This document shows, in pieces, positions 25,610-34,254 of a stretch of DNA of 64,000 nt. This stretch comes from Streptomyces coeruleorubidus (GTDB lineage Bacteria > Actinomycetota > Actinomycetes > Streptomycetales > Streptomycetaceae), in contig NZ_CP118527.1 of NCBI RefSeq assembly GCF_028885415.1, positions 6,262,001 through 6,326,000 on the forward strand, given 5' to 3'. A model generated the notes under the pieces. The model saw nothing but the letters and a program-made list of their open reading frames with translations. It was not told the origin of the DNA and did not search any database. The first letter of the stretch is position 1. Each line of letters opens with the position of its first letter. A program made the translations under genes and the position numbers.

Positions 25610-26673
25610 CGTACGACGAGGACCATGCGGAGGTTCCCGAGGACCGTGCAGCTGCGCTCCTCGGAGAGTTGGAGGTGGCGATCGCCGCTGCCCCGCCGAG
25701 AACGAGCGGCTGGCCGGACGAGCTGGAGGACCTCTGGGATCGGGCCCAGGAGGAGCCCGGCCTCCCGCTCACCGACGAGCAGCGTCAGCACTTCGAGGCC
25801 CGGCGGGAACGCTGGGAGGCTTCGTTTAAGGTGCAGCGGTTGCTGCGGTCCCTGCAGGAAGCCGTGCGGCGAGGTGGGCTCCTGGACGCCTCCCGGGCCG
25901 CTGCGCTTGCGGAGGCGTGCGTACACGCCCGTCTGGGTGTCCACAACGACATCTGGCTGCTCCGCGATCTCGGCCGCCCGCACGGTGAGCAGGCGCTGGC
26001 GCGCCTCGTACAGGACGAGTCGGTGGACGAAGGCGACCGTCGGGAGGCCCGCGAGTGGCTCGCGAAGCTGCGTGAATCGGAGTACAAGACGCGGGCGGCT
26101 CATCCTGTCAACGGCGAGGAACTGCTCCTGCCGCAAGTGGTACGCGATCTGACGACCGGCCGGGCCTGCGGCTGGGAGATCGAGAACGAGCCGACTCCGG
26201 AACGCTTCGCCCAGGCCCGGGCGGTTCTCGAAGCGCTGTTGCCTGACAAACGGTTGGCGTCGGAGGAACCTCCCGAGTGGGGTGGGGATTGGCTGGAGGA
26301 TGCGGATGACCGGCCCGCGTGGCTTGAAGTCGAGATGGTGCTCCAACCCCTCGTCCCGGACGCGCGATCGGTCACACGGGAGCGCCTGATCTGGGGCTGG
26401 CATGAGTGCGAGCGACTCGGCATCGACATGGAGGACACGGATCCGGATGCTTTCGCCGACCGCTGGGCAACCCGGATCGCCGCATTTCTGGCACGGGGAA
26501 TGCTCGAATGGCTGTGGCGCGAGGACTGCTTCGCTCCCTGGGCCCTGGACCTCGCCATGCGCTACATCGACCGGAACGTCGCAGTGGCCGAGGCGACGCG
26601 ACTGCTCACCGAGGCGGCGGAGGCCGGCTCGCAGTGGGGGCCAACAGCAGGTGGTCGGCCTGGCCCGCCTTGA
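25606..26673 (+). CDS. Immunity-like protein A, C-terminus replaced
   Basis: 355 residues, its start overlapping the toxin stop by four bases (ATGA). No named family is recognised. It shares blocks with the proteins at 28761 and 32731: LGRPHGEQALARLVQDE, VTRERLIWGWHECERLG and an AFLARGMLEWLW helix. Compared with the 28761 protein it lacks the last part: after the LLTEAAEAGSQWG stretch the frame runs into the antisense of a DUF397 relic (from 26642), giving a Pro/Gly tail and a stop at 26671. Its position directly after the toxin suggests immunity function; the loss of the C-terminus may or may not have abolished it. Confidence 0.6.
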   Translation: MTYDEDHAEVPEDRAAALLGELEVAIAAAPPRTSGWPDELEDLWDRAQEEPGLPLTDEQRQHFEARRERWEASFKVQRLLRSLQEAVRRGGLLDASRAAALAEACVHARLGVHNDIWLLRDLGRPHGEQALARLVQDESVDEGDRREAREWLAKLRESEYKTRAAHPVNGEELLLPQVVRDLTTGRACGWEIENEPTPERFAQARAVLEALLPDKRLASEEPPEWGGDWLEDADDRPAWLEVEMVLQPLVPDARSVTRERLIWGWHECERLGIDMEDTDPDAFADRWATRIAAFLARGMLEWLWREDCFAPWALDLAMRYIDRNVAVAEATRLLTEAAEAGSQWGPTAGGRPGPP

Positions 26674-26756
26674 TGTGCCGGATGAGAGCGTACGGAGGGC
26701 ACCGCGGCTGTCGGTCACGTGGTGCTCCTCCTGCCCGGCGACGGCGATTCCAATGC
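26642..26756 (-). pseudogene. DUF397 gene relic, frameshifted
   Basis: Reverse reading gives IAVAGQEEHHVTDSRGALRT, matching YIAVAGQEEHHLTDSRDALR of the intact DUF397 gene at 30725. A two-base insertion near 26685 disturbs the frame; beyond it the other frame gives HIKAGQADHLL, the DUF397 end, with the stop mutated. The 5' part of the gene is absent. It overlaps the antisense of the immunity-like gene. Confidence 0.65.
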
Positions 26757-26758
26757 GG

Positions 26759-26860
26759 CTGCTGAGTGCTCTATTGGCTGGCTATTGACCCCGACCCCGA
26801 CCCCGCCCCCGGCTGCTTTGCCGACTGGACGGTGAAGTCGGCCGAACGTTGCGTGATGCC
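26759..26860 (+). pseudogene. Immunity-family relic, plus strand
   Basis: The reading VLYWLAIDPDPDPAPGCFAD, followed by WTVKSAERCVM, matches VFRWLALDPDPGRFADWAVGLAECCVIED of the intact protein at 32731. The remainder (26860-27078) is unrecognisable. A fragment of a third immunity-family copy, without a start or most of its length. Confidence 0.55.
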
Positions 26861-27078
26861 GCCGCCGGGAAGTTCTTGCTTCGGCGCAGCTGAGCGCTGC
26901 GGTCCGGAGCACCAAAACGCCACCGGGCCGTTCGCTCGCTGGGGTGACCGATTCCGCGGAGGGGTTTCCCGAGTAGCTGCGGGAGCCGGCGAGTGACGAC
27001 AGCGACACGAGGGAATACTGCCTGCCGAACACCGGAACCGAGGCACGCACGCCGGAGCACAGCACACGGGGGAACACC

Positions 27079-27624
27079 ATGGCCGGGACGAAACCACGCG
27101 GATTGCGCGGAACCGGAGTTGTACTCGTCGCGCTGATCGCCCTGACGGCGGCGGCCGGCTGTGGCAGCGACTCGGACGAGCCCGCGAAGGCGTCGTCCCC
27201 ACCGGGGGAGCGGCCGTCGAAGGCCGACCCCCCGGAGCGCCCCAAGCCCAAGCCCAGGCCCTCGGTGTCGGCTGCGGACGGCCGTGACATCACCGCCTGC
27301 GCGGACGGCAACTGCGAGATCGCGGTCTCCGAGCCGGTGGAAATCCCCTTCAAGGGGCCGCGCGGCCCGGCCACCCTGTCCGTCACCGAGGTCGGCTCGA
27401 ACGCCATCGCGTACACGGTGAAGTCGGGCACCGGCCAGTCCAAGGGCAGCGCGAGCGGCCCGGGGCAGGGCTGCATCACCGTCCTGCGCAGCAACGGCAG
27501 CGGAAACTCGTGCCGTGGCCTGGGAGCCGCCGGGCGGCCGAGTCCCCAGCCGGGCGCGGTGGTGATCCAGGCGGCGACCGGGAAGGACGGTACGGCCGTC
27601 CTCCAGCTCGTGTCGGACCGATGA
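27079..27624 (+). CDS. Lipoprotein
   Basis: 181 residues. A signal peptide (VVLVALIALTAAAGC lipobox, Cys about residue 31) is followed by a Pro/Lys/Ser linker and a small beta-type domain with two Cys residues. No family recognised. The stop overlaps the next gene's ATG (ATGA, 27621-27624). Situated between two immunity-family genes, it could belong to a toxin or immunity unit whose toxin has been lost. Confidence 0.65.
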   Translation: MAGTKPRGLRGTGVVLVALIALTAAAGCGSDSDEPAKASSPPGERPSKADPPERPKPKPRPSVSAADGRDITACADGNCEIAVSEPVEIPFKGPRGPATLSVTEVGSNAIAYTVKSGTGQSKGSASGPGQGCITVLRSNGSGNSCRGLGAAGRPSPQPGAVVIQAATGKDGTAVLQLVSDR

Positions 27625-28709
27625 CCGTGCGGCTTCCGCGCTTCATGCTGAAGGCCTTGCTGGTCTGGGCCGCCCGGCGGCCGAACGTACGCGTGTTCCG
27701 GTTGAACTCCCTCCTCCTCCGGGCTGCCTTGGACCACGGGAAGCGTGACCAGTTGCGAGGGATTCTGGAGTGGTCGGCCCGGCAGGAGAGCAGACAGAAG
27801 CCTGACCGGGCCCTCTTCGGCTACCACCTCGCCGCCACCTACGGCTACGAGCAGGTGGATCTACGGCTGACGGCGACCGAGGGGAGCCACCGTCTCCTGC
27901 GGGAAGCAGCGAGCCATGACCCCGTCCGGCCCGCCGTGACCCAGACGGATCTGTCCCGTGCCCGGGCCGATGTGGCGAAGGCACTTCTCGACCGAGCCCG
28001 CCGGTCCCGCGAAAGGGGCGGCCTCGCCGACGCCCGCCGCGACTACCGGGCGGTCATCGACAAACGGGAAGGCAGTACGTCGGGCAAGGCCGCCCACGAA
28101 CTCGCCGAGGTGACCGACGACGCCGATGAGGCGATCGAACTGTGCCGCACGGCGCTGCGCTTCGGCACGGAGGTGAGCCGCAAGGGACCGTCCGCGCTCC
28201 TCGCGCAACTCCTCCAGGACTCCGGGGACACGGCCGGAGCAGCGGCGGCCCGAGCACACCTCGACATCCCGCGGAAGCTGCACGAGGCGGATGCCGAGGC
28301 GGCCCGCGAGTACGGCCCAGGCTACGTCGAGCGCGACTCCGATCACTCGAGGCCCGGCTTCGCCGACGTATTCGCGCCCCTCGTGGTCGCGGTACTGCGC
28401 GACGGCGAAGTGGTGGAACACGTACGACACTCCGCCCTGCGCATGCCCTACGACCCGGCACGGCCGGACCATTACGGGTGCCTCGTCCTGACCGACCAAC
28501 GCCTGCTCTTCCTCAAGGACAGGGAACCTCCCGCCTGCGAAGCGCTGGCGGTCGACCGCAGCGCCCTGATCAGCGTCAGGGCGGCCGAGCGGGACGAACG
28601 CGGGCGGACGTGGATGGACATCCGCGCCGTCGGAGCGGAACAGGTGAGCGTCAGGACGGGCCGGACCCCCGACACCTGGCTGACGGGCCTGGGACGCTCC
28701 TACAGCTGA
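27621..28709 (+). CDS. Helical-repeat plus PH-like domain protein
   Basis: 362 residues. The N-terminal two-thirds are helical and TPR-like (ARADVAKALLDRARRSRERG, ARRDYRAVIDKREG). The C-terminal part (about 245-355) begins VVAVLRDGEVVEHVRHSALR and contains CLVLTDQRLLFLKDREP, the strand pattern of bacterial PH-like or GRAM-like domains. It is translationally coupled to the lipoprotein gene. Function unknown; it may act at the inner membrane face or as a scaffold. Confidence 0.6.
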   Translation: MTVRLPRFMLKALLVWAARRPNVRVFRLNSLLLRAALDHGKRDQLRGILEWSARQESRQKPDRALFGYHLAATYGYEQVDLRLTATEGSHRLLREAASHDPVRPAVTQTDLSRARADVAKALLDRARRSRERGGLADARRDYRAVIDKREGSTSGKAAHELAEVTDDADEAIELCRTALRFGTEVSRKGPSALLAQLLQDSGDTAGAAAARAHLDIPRKLHEADAEAAREYGPGYVERDSDHSRPGFADVFAPLVVAVLRDGEVVEHVRHSALRMPYDPARPDHYGCLVLTDQRLLFLKDREPPACEALAVDRSALISVRAAERDERGRTWMDIRAVGAEQVSVRTGRTPDTWLTGLGRSYS

Positions 28710-28760
28710 CCCGCCCCTTTGGGCCCGGGAAGCTGCCGGGGCACGGACGGAGAGCGACTT

Positions 28761-30080
28761 GTGGACACCTACCTGCTGCCCGCTGCCATGCGCGAGCTGC
28801 CACCGCCTTGGCACGATCTGACATACCGCAGGTCTCAGACTCTGGAGGCACTTGCCCCCACGGAGGAGAGACGAGAGCAGGCCCGGCACGTGCTGCGCGC
28901 CTGCCTACCCGACCGACGGCAGAGTGTGCACGACTGGGACGAGGAACTACGGGACTTCTACGACGACCGCGATGACCACACCTTGGACGAGGCAGATGCG
29001 TGGTTGACCCGAATCATGCCGACCACGTCCCAGGTCACTCGGGAGCGGGTGGTGCAGGTGGTCGGAGCCTGGGCTGACATGGGGATCCCCACGGTGCCTG
29101 AGTCACCGACTGAACAGTGGGTCGACAGGGTGGCGGCGGAGTGGGCCGCCTCGGTGCGGCAGGCGCTGGCGTACGACGCCTTCGCTTTCATCGAGCGTGC
29201 AACCACCGCCGGATTGCTGAACGATGCGGAGGCTGAAGACGCTGCGCTGCTCGCAGCCGCGTTCGTACGGGTCGGCGTGGCGGTCGAGGCGGCGGTGCGC
29301 ATGCTCGTCTCGCTCGGTCGTCCGCGCGGCGAACAGGCCCTGATGGAGCTCGTACACGACGACGAGGTCCGGGACTTCCGCCCGTATGTGCGTTCCCGGC
29401 TTCTCGGGCTGCGCCGTTCGGTGTACGAGGTTCGGGCACGGGAAGTCACCCGCGACGAGGAGCCGCTGCTGCCCGAAGGGCTGCAGGGCCTTCCGTATTC
29501 CTGGCAGAACGACTTCGGCTGGGGCGCTACCGCGCCGGATTCCCACAGCCTCGCCCGGGCGCGTTCAGCACTGGAGGCGTGTCTGGCTGTCGAGCGGGCG
29601 CCGGATGACGCGCAGATGTGCAGCGACGCCCCGGCGGACTGCAGTGCCATCGCTGAGGTGGTGCGCGCCCTGATGCCGTACCCACGGCTGGTCACTCGCG
29701 AGCGAATGAACGAGGCGTGGCACGAGTGCCAGTCGTTGGGGTTCGAATTTCAAGGCACGGACGCCGAGGCCTTCGCCAAGGTCTGGTGCACGAGGATCGC
29801 TGACCGGATCACCGCAGCCGTCTTCCGCTGGCTCGCTGAGCTCCCGCAAGGCGGAGGAGCGGCAGGCGACAAGGAACCGGCTGTTCTGTCGACAACGGCC
29901 CTCTGGGCTGCGGAACTCGCCGAGCGGTGCGCCCGGTGCGGCAGCGCGGTACAGGAAGCCATCTGGTTCCTCCACCGCACGGATGACGTGCCGGGCAGCC
30001 GTGAAGCCCGGGCGCGACTGGCCTTCGACCCGGACCTGCCGGTCACGACGAGGAAGACCGCCCAGCAGTGGGCGCCATGA
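28761..30080 (+). CDS. Immunity-like protein B, full-length member
   Basis: 439 residues from GTG 28761. It is the longest member of the local family. The N-terminus (TYLLPAAMRELPPPW) matches the start of the 32731 protein; the centre (LGRPRGEQALMELVHDDE, VTRERMNEAWHECQSLG) matches the 25606 protein; the C-terminus (ITAAVFRWLAELPQ, then LAERCARCGSAVQEAIWFL) again matches 32731. No enzyme motif; mostly helical. No intact toxin precedes it, so it is an orphan immunity gene or has another role. Confidence 0.6.
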   Translation: MDTYLLPAAMRELPPPWHDLTYRRSQTLEALAPTEERREQARHVLRACLPDRRQSVHDWDEELRDFYDDRDDHTLDEADAWLTRIMPTTSQVTRERVVQVVGAWADMGIPTVPESPTEQWVDRVAAEWAASVRQALAYDAFAFIERATTAGLLNDAEAEDAALLAAAFVRVGVAVEAAVRMLVSLGRPRGEQALMELVHDDEVRDFRPYVRSRLLGLRRSVYEVRAREVTRDEEPLLPEGLQGLPYSWQNDFGWGATAPDSHSLARARSALEACLAVERAPDDAQMCSDAPADCSAIAEVVRALMPYPRLVTRERMNEAWHECQSLGFEFQGTDAEAFAKVWCTRIADRITAAVFRWLAELPQGGGAAGDKEPAVLSTTALWAAELAERCARCGSAVQEAIWFLHRTDDVPGSREARARLAFDPDLPVTTRKTAQQWAP

Positions 30081-30087
30081 TGCCCCT

Positions 30088-30530
30088 GCAGCACCGGCCG
30101 TGGCCGACGGCAGAAGGTGTACGACGGGACGTACAAGTGATCGGTAACGCTCTTCAGTGTTGCGGAACTGTGGGCCGTCCTGCTGGCGATCCACGGCGTG
30201 ATCGCCGCGCTGGCCTCCGACGAGTCGACGCCCCGCCGCTTCCGCTTCCTGAGCCGGCGCGGATTCGGAACCGAATGCCGAGTGATGTGGGACCCGCAGG
30301 TGGCGCGGTGACGTGATCCGGAGGGTGACCACGTCCTGCCCCACGCTCTTCGGTCCCTGCCACAGCCCTGGGACGAGTGCGACTGGAGGCGGGCCGCGGA
30401 ACTGCCCGGCACCGACGAGCGACTGGCCGAAGCCCGGCGCGTGGTGACCTGATGTGGCACGTGTGGGAGGAGTTCCACCAGGCCGTCGGGAAGAGCATCT
30501 GTCGGCGAAGCCGGGCGGTGCGGCCTGTCC
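30088..30530 (+). pseudogene. Mosaic of three gene relics
   Basis: Three adjoining fragments: (1) about 30088-30140, similar to the short ORF ending at 33660 (AAGGTGTACGACGGGAC); (2) about 30180-30270, similar to the 3' part of the membrane-protein gene ending at 41341 (FRFLSRR); (3) about 30271-30505, similar to the immunity gene at 32761-33050, including LPQPWDECDW-like and LWHVWEEFHQAVGK-like stretches, but with stops and a missing block. None is open over a useful length. The order does not match any single intact gene, so it arose by several joins. Confidence 0.6.
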
Positions 30531-30533
30531 CCC

Positions 30534-30725
30534 CTACAGCAGGTGATCGGCCTTCCCTGCCTTGATCTCGAGAATCAGCGCACGGAGGGCGTCCCGGCTG
30601 TCGGTGAGGTGGTGCTCCTCCTGCCCGGCGACGGCGATGTAGGCGTTGTCTTCGGAGTCGGTGCCTATGCGGAAGCAGTTGTTGCCTTCGGCGCAGAAGG
30701 GCTCTTCCCAGGTGATCTCGGCCAT
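30534..30725 (-). CDS. DUF397-family small protein
   Basis: 63 residues, a typical DUF397 length. It reads MAEITWEEPFCAEGNN and on to EIKAGKADHLL at the end. DUF397 proteins are encoded beside XRE-DUF5753 regulators in Streptomyces and are thought to act with them as in the WhiJ/AbaA-like loci. It is 11 bp downstream of the XRE gene, so they form a unit. Confidence 0.85.
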   Translation of the reverse strand: MAEITWEEPFCAEGNNCFRIGTDSEDNAYIAVAGQEEHHLTDSRDALRALILEIKAGKADHLL

Positions 30726-30736
30726 GGTGACTCTCC

Positions 30737-31588
30737 TCAGAGTTGGCGTGCGATGTTGTGGATGAAGTCGCGTGATGCCTGCGAGTCCAGTGACTTCTCG
30801 TGCCACCAGTCCATGTGGGCACGGTACTTGGCGAGCTGAGCTTCAGCGTGAGTGAACTCCCCGCCATGGGCGGAGTCCAGCTGCACGGTGTCCAGTTGTG
30901 GGACCGCGCCGCTCGCATACAGCACGGCGTGCCCCGCCCCGGGGAAGGCGTCGGCTTCGACGGTCAGTACCCGCACCTCGATGTTGTCCCGCTCGGACAT
31001 CTCGCACAGGAATTGGAGCTGCTCCCGTGCCGTGCGCTGTCCTCCGAAGTGCATGCGCAGCGCCCATTCGTGGACGTATGCGATGTAGTCGACGGGCGTC
31101 TCGCGTTCCAGGACCTGCTTTCGCTGCATGCGCTGGGCCACTCGCAGCTCCACCTCCGACGTGGGAAGCGGAGGCAGGGCCGAGTCGAAGATGGCGCGGG
31201 CGTATCCGCTCAGTTGCAGCAGCCCAGGGACGTGCACCGTCTGAAGGGTCCGCAACCGCGTGGCGTACCACTCCAACTCGGACACATCGAGCAGCCCTTG
31301 GGGCAAGGTCCCTCGGTACTGTTCCCACCAGCCCCGCTGCCGTGGCTCGGCCATGGCGACCAGCGCGTCGACGTACGCCTGGTCCGCGCAGTCGTAGTTG
31401 CTGGCGAGTATCCGGATGCGCTCGGGTGAGGTGGCGCGGATGCCCGCCTCCATGTTGGACACCTTCGTTCGGTCCAGTCCGAGCAGTCCGGCGGCGTACT
31501 CGGTGGTCTTGCCCGCCGCGAGCCGCATCCTCCGCAGCTCGGCACCCAGGCGCTGCTGGCGCTCCGTCGGCGTGGGCCGTGTCGGCAT
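30737..31588 (-). CDS. XRE-family regulator with DUF5753 domain (WhiJ-like)
   Basis: 283 residues. The HTH is at residues 12-65 (ELRRMRLAAGKTTEYAAGLL, then SNMEAGIRATS), followed by the DUF5753 ligand-like domain (GLLDVSELEWYATRLRT, QTVHVPGLLQLSGYARA). Such proteins are antagonists or modulators of development in WhiJ-type systems. ATG 31588 is chosen with GGAGG nine bases before; a GTG at 31594 is alternative. The ATPase fragment at 31860 is divergent, as is usual in three-gene WhiJ-like loci. Confidence 0.88.
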   Translation of the reverse strand: MPTRPTPTERQQRLGAELRRMRLAAGKTTEYAAGLLGLDRTKVSNMEAGIRATSPERIRILASNYDCADQAYVDALVAMAEPRQRGWWEQYRGTLPQGLLDVSELEWYATRLRTLQTVHVPGLLQLSGYARAIFDSALPPLPTSEVELRVAQRMQRKQVLERETPVDYIAYVHEWALRMHFGGQRTAREQLQFLCEMSERDNIEVRVLTVEADAFPGAGHAVLYASGAVPQLDTVQLDSAHGGEFTHAEAQLAKYRAHMDWWHEKSLDSQASRDFIHNIARQL

Positions 31589-31859
31589 CGGCACCGTCCT
31601 CCCCTTGGTCGAGGTAAGTCTGCCCTCGCTCCCACCACTGGTCCAACTCGAAGGAGGCAATGATTGGCGAATAGGTGGCACGTGTGCCACAAGCTCCTCT
31701 GCAGTCAGTGACAGATCGACTACGAAATCCGCCGCCGAAAACGGAAGCGCATCACGCGAGTCCACTCACACACTCCTGCCCTGGGAGGAGTGGGCCCGTG
31801 TCAGGGAGACGAGCCACCCGGCGGAGACGGAACCCCCCCGTCAACCAAGGGAGTTGCCA

Positions 31860-32702
31860 TGCCCGCGCCCGCGACCACCTGCTCGTCCCCGACCGCCACC
31901 GCAGCCACCGCCTCCACACCCCCGACCCCCGAAACCCTCGCCTACAGCTTCACGCTCCCGGCCGCACTCCAGAGCCCGGCCATCGCCCGCGCCGCGACCC
32001 GGACGATCCTGCGAGCCCACGGCCTCGGAGACCTGACCGACGCGGCGGTACAGGTGGTGAGTGAACTGGCGTCCGGCGACGCCGCTGCGGCGCTGGAAGG
32101 CAAGGTCGCGAACGCTTCCGACGCCAACAAGCTGGCGGAAGCGCGTGCGGAGGTGAACGCCGTACGACGCGCCGCCGACGACGCGGCACCCGGCTCCCAG
32201 GTGGACGCCGGTGTCGGCGGCAAGATGAACCGGAAGGAGGCCGACCTGGGCGACGGGGAGAGGGTAAATCTGGACGAGATCCCTGATGCCGACGTGGTCT
32301 ACAAGGACAGGAGCGGCACCGTCCACGTCAAGGAGGTCAAGAACGCCGGCTCGGCCACGCGCAAGGCGGACTTCGCCAACCAGGGTCGAGCGGCTCAGGA
32401 AGTGGGCGAGCAAGGAGCCCGGCCGCAAGGCCACGGTGGAGATCGGGACGGCGGATCGCTGGGCGTCGATCTTCAGCGAGTTCAAGCCCGCCCGGAACGG
32501 CAAGCCTGCGCAGGACACCCGGACGGCGGCCGGTGAGATGGCGAAGAACGACGTGGACGTGAAGGTGGCGGGCCAGGGACTGTCCGCCGACCAACTCGGC
32601 AGGATGCAGCGTGCCATCGACGAACGGACGGCGAACGGCACGATGGACTGGTCGAAGATGAAGGACCCGGGGAGCGCCAAGGCGTACCTGGGCATCGACT
32701 GA
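31860..32702 (+). pseudogene. HATPase N-terminus fused to orphan toxin C-terminus, frameshifted
   Basis: Residues 1-70 resemble a WhiJ-locus HATPase partner: ALQSPAIARAATRTILRAHG and DLTDAAVQVVSELA. At about base 32070 the frame continues without break into toxin sequence (SGDAAAALEGKVANASDANK, then DEIPDADVVYKDRSGTVHVK and EVKN), homologous to the C-terminal 160 residues of the toxin at 22973. A run of three G at 32383-32385 has one base too many: removing one restores NQVERLRKW and the rest to YLGID and the stop. The original toxin's leader and pre-toxin are absent, and the nuclease core is split, so a working enzyme is unlikely. Confidence 0.7.
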
Positions 32703-32730
32703 GTGGACGACGGAGACGAGACGTTGGTGG

Positions 32731-33462
32731 ATGGCAGGGATGAGTGAGTCGGGGACGGAGCCGAATGCCGAGGAGATGTGGGATCCGCAGGTCGCGCGGT
32801 GGCGCTATCCGGAGGGTGACTACGTCCTGCCCCGCGCTCTGCGGTCCCTGCCACAGCCCTGGGACGAGTGCGACTGGAGCCGGATCGCGGAACTGCCCCG
32901 CACCGACGAGCGACTGGCGGAAGCCCGGCGGGTGGTGACGGTACTCCTGGAGGACCCGGAATTGGCTCCGCATGTGCCTCGGCCGCCGTCGCCGGGCCTG
33001 TTGTGGCACGTGTGGGAGGAGTTTCATCAGGCCGTCGGGAAGGACATGCCCCGCACGAGCCTCGTGACGTGGTCCGGTGTGGACGAGCTGGTCCGCGCGT
33101 GGCGGGGCCGACCGCAGCTGTATCCGTTGCAGCGGCACGTCGTGCGGCACGTCGAAGCGGCGATGCTGGCCATGATCCCGTCGCTGCGGGACGACATCGC
33201 CGACTCGGTGTTCCGCTGGCTGGCTCTCGATCCTGACCCGGGTCGCTTCGCAGACTGGGCGGTGGGCCTGGCCGAGTGTTGCGTGATCGAGGACATCGGT
33301 GCCGACTCGGCCATCGAACTGCTGGGCGCGACGGGCAGCCCGGAGGCCAGGGCGGCACTGGAGCGCCTGTCGGTGAAGCCGGGTGGTCCGGCGAGCTGGG
33401 AGAACGCGGAAGCGGCACAGAGCATGCTCTTCGACCGGTGGAGCGAAGGAACCAGCCACTGA
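32731..33462 (+). CDS. Immunity-like protein C, short member
   Basis: 243 residues. Its first part (YVLPRALRSLPQPWDECDW) corresponds to the N-terminus of the 28761 protein, and its last part (SVFRWLALDPDPGRFADWAV, then GSPEARAALERL) to the C-terminus of that family, with the central third absent. It lies 28 bp after the frameshifted toxin tail, in the place of an immunity gene. ATG 32731 and ATG 32740 are both possible starts. Confidence 0.6.
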   Translation: MAGMSESGTEPNAEEMWDPQVARWRYPEGDYVLPRALRSLPQPWDECDWSRIAELPRTDERLAEARRVVTVLLEDPELAPHVPRPPSPGLLWHVWEEFHQAVGKDMPRTSLVTWSGVDELVRAWRGRPQLYPLQRHVVRHVEAAMLAMIPSLRDDIADSVFRWLALDPDPGRFADWAVGLAECCVIEDIGADSAIELLGATGSPEARAALERLSVKPGGPASWENAEAAQSMLFDRWSEGTSH

Positions 33463-33504
33463 CAGCACCAGATCCAGCCCACGTCCCGCACGGCATTCCT
33501 TGTC

Positions 33505-33660
33505 CCTGCAGCAGGAGATCGGCCTGGCCAAGGCCGGCGACGTGGAAGCCGCAGCAGGCGGCGGAGGAGTCCGACGAGGATGACGAAGAACCCGCGCTTC
33601 GCCAACAATCCCCAGGCCGTGGCCAAAGTCAAGAAGGTGTACGACGGGACCTGCCGATGA
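33505..33660 (+). other. DUF397-end relic and a 26-codon reading frame
   Basis: Bases 33508-33537 resemble the end of a DUF397 gene on the minus strand (AGATCGGCCT variant with CAGCAGG), a fourth such trace. An ATG at 33580 opens a 26-codon frame (TKNPRFANNPQAVAKVKK) whose end overlaps the next start (ATGA, 33657-33660). It may be a leader or the tail of a lost gene; a similar fragment lies near 30088. Confidence 0.4.
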
Positions 33661-34154
33661 TCTATGACCTGCTGTTGGCCGGGCCGCCGGTTCCGCCCAC
33701 GTCGCTCGCCGAGGCCCTCGCGGAGGCCGTGAGGACCGAAGGCGCCGACGTGGACGTGGCCGACCGGGACGGCGACCAGAACGGACGCGACTGGACCGCA
33801 CCTGTCCTGTGCGGCTACATCAGGCTGCGCGGCGATCTGTCGTTGGCCCTCGACCTCTACGTGGAGGACGCCCTGGTCAACGAGGCACCGGCTGAGCCGG
33901 AACTCGCTCGGCGCCTGGCCATGGCGTTGGGTGTTCCCGTTCTCTATCCGGCCGAGGAGGACCTTCCGTCGGCTCACTGGCTGGCAACCTCGTCAGGAGA
34001 GTCCGTCCGCGCCCGGTTGTATGCGTCGGACGACGAACCACCCGTGCACACGATCGACGCGGTCGAGTCCGCGGTCGCCCAACTACCGCACATTCGTGTC
34101 AGTGACCTGCCGGAGATCGCCCGCGAAAAGGGTGACGGGCAGTGGCGCCGTTGA
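33657..34154 (+). CDS. Hypothetical cytosolic protein, possible immunity or accessory gene
   Basis: 165 residues from ATG 33657. Alpha/beta, acidic, with LAMALGVPVLYPAEEDLPSA and HWLATSSGESVRARLY stretches. No family is recognised. It overlaps a tiny upstream frame by four bases and is the last plus-strand gene before the DUF192 gene. A role in immunity is a guess from location. Confidence 0.5.
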   Translation: MIYDLLLAGPPVPPTSLAEALAEAVRTEGADVDVADRDGDQNGRDWTAPVLCGYIRLRGDLSLALDLYVEDALVNEAPAEPELARRLAMALGVPVLYPAEEDLPSAHWLATSSGESVRARLYASDDEPPVHTIDAVESAVAQLPHIRVSDLPEIAREKGDGQWRR

Positions 34155-34254
34155 GCCTTGTCCGTACCTCGGCCCAGGATCGGCCGGGCCTGTGCCAAGC
34201 AAGTCGCGCCGAGGGTGACATCGACTCTCCCGGCGTGAAGGGAACGGGTCTCCG

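Noticed and set aside
22018..34154. Integrative element with integrase and tRNA attachment site
   Set aside because: No integrase, transposase, tRNA or flanking repeats were seen; the island may instead have grown by homologous exchange.
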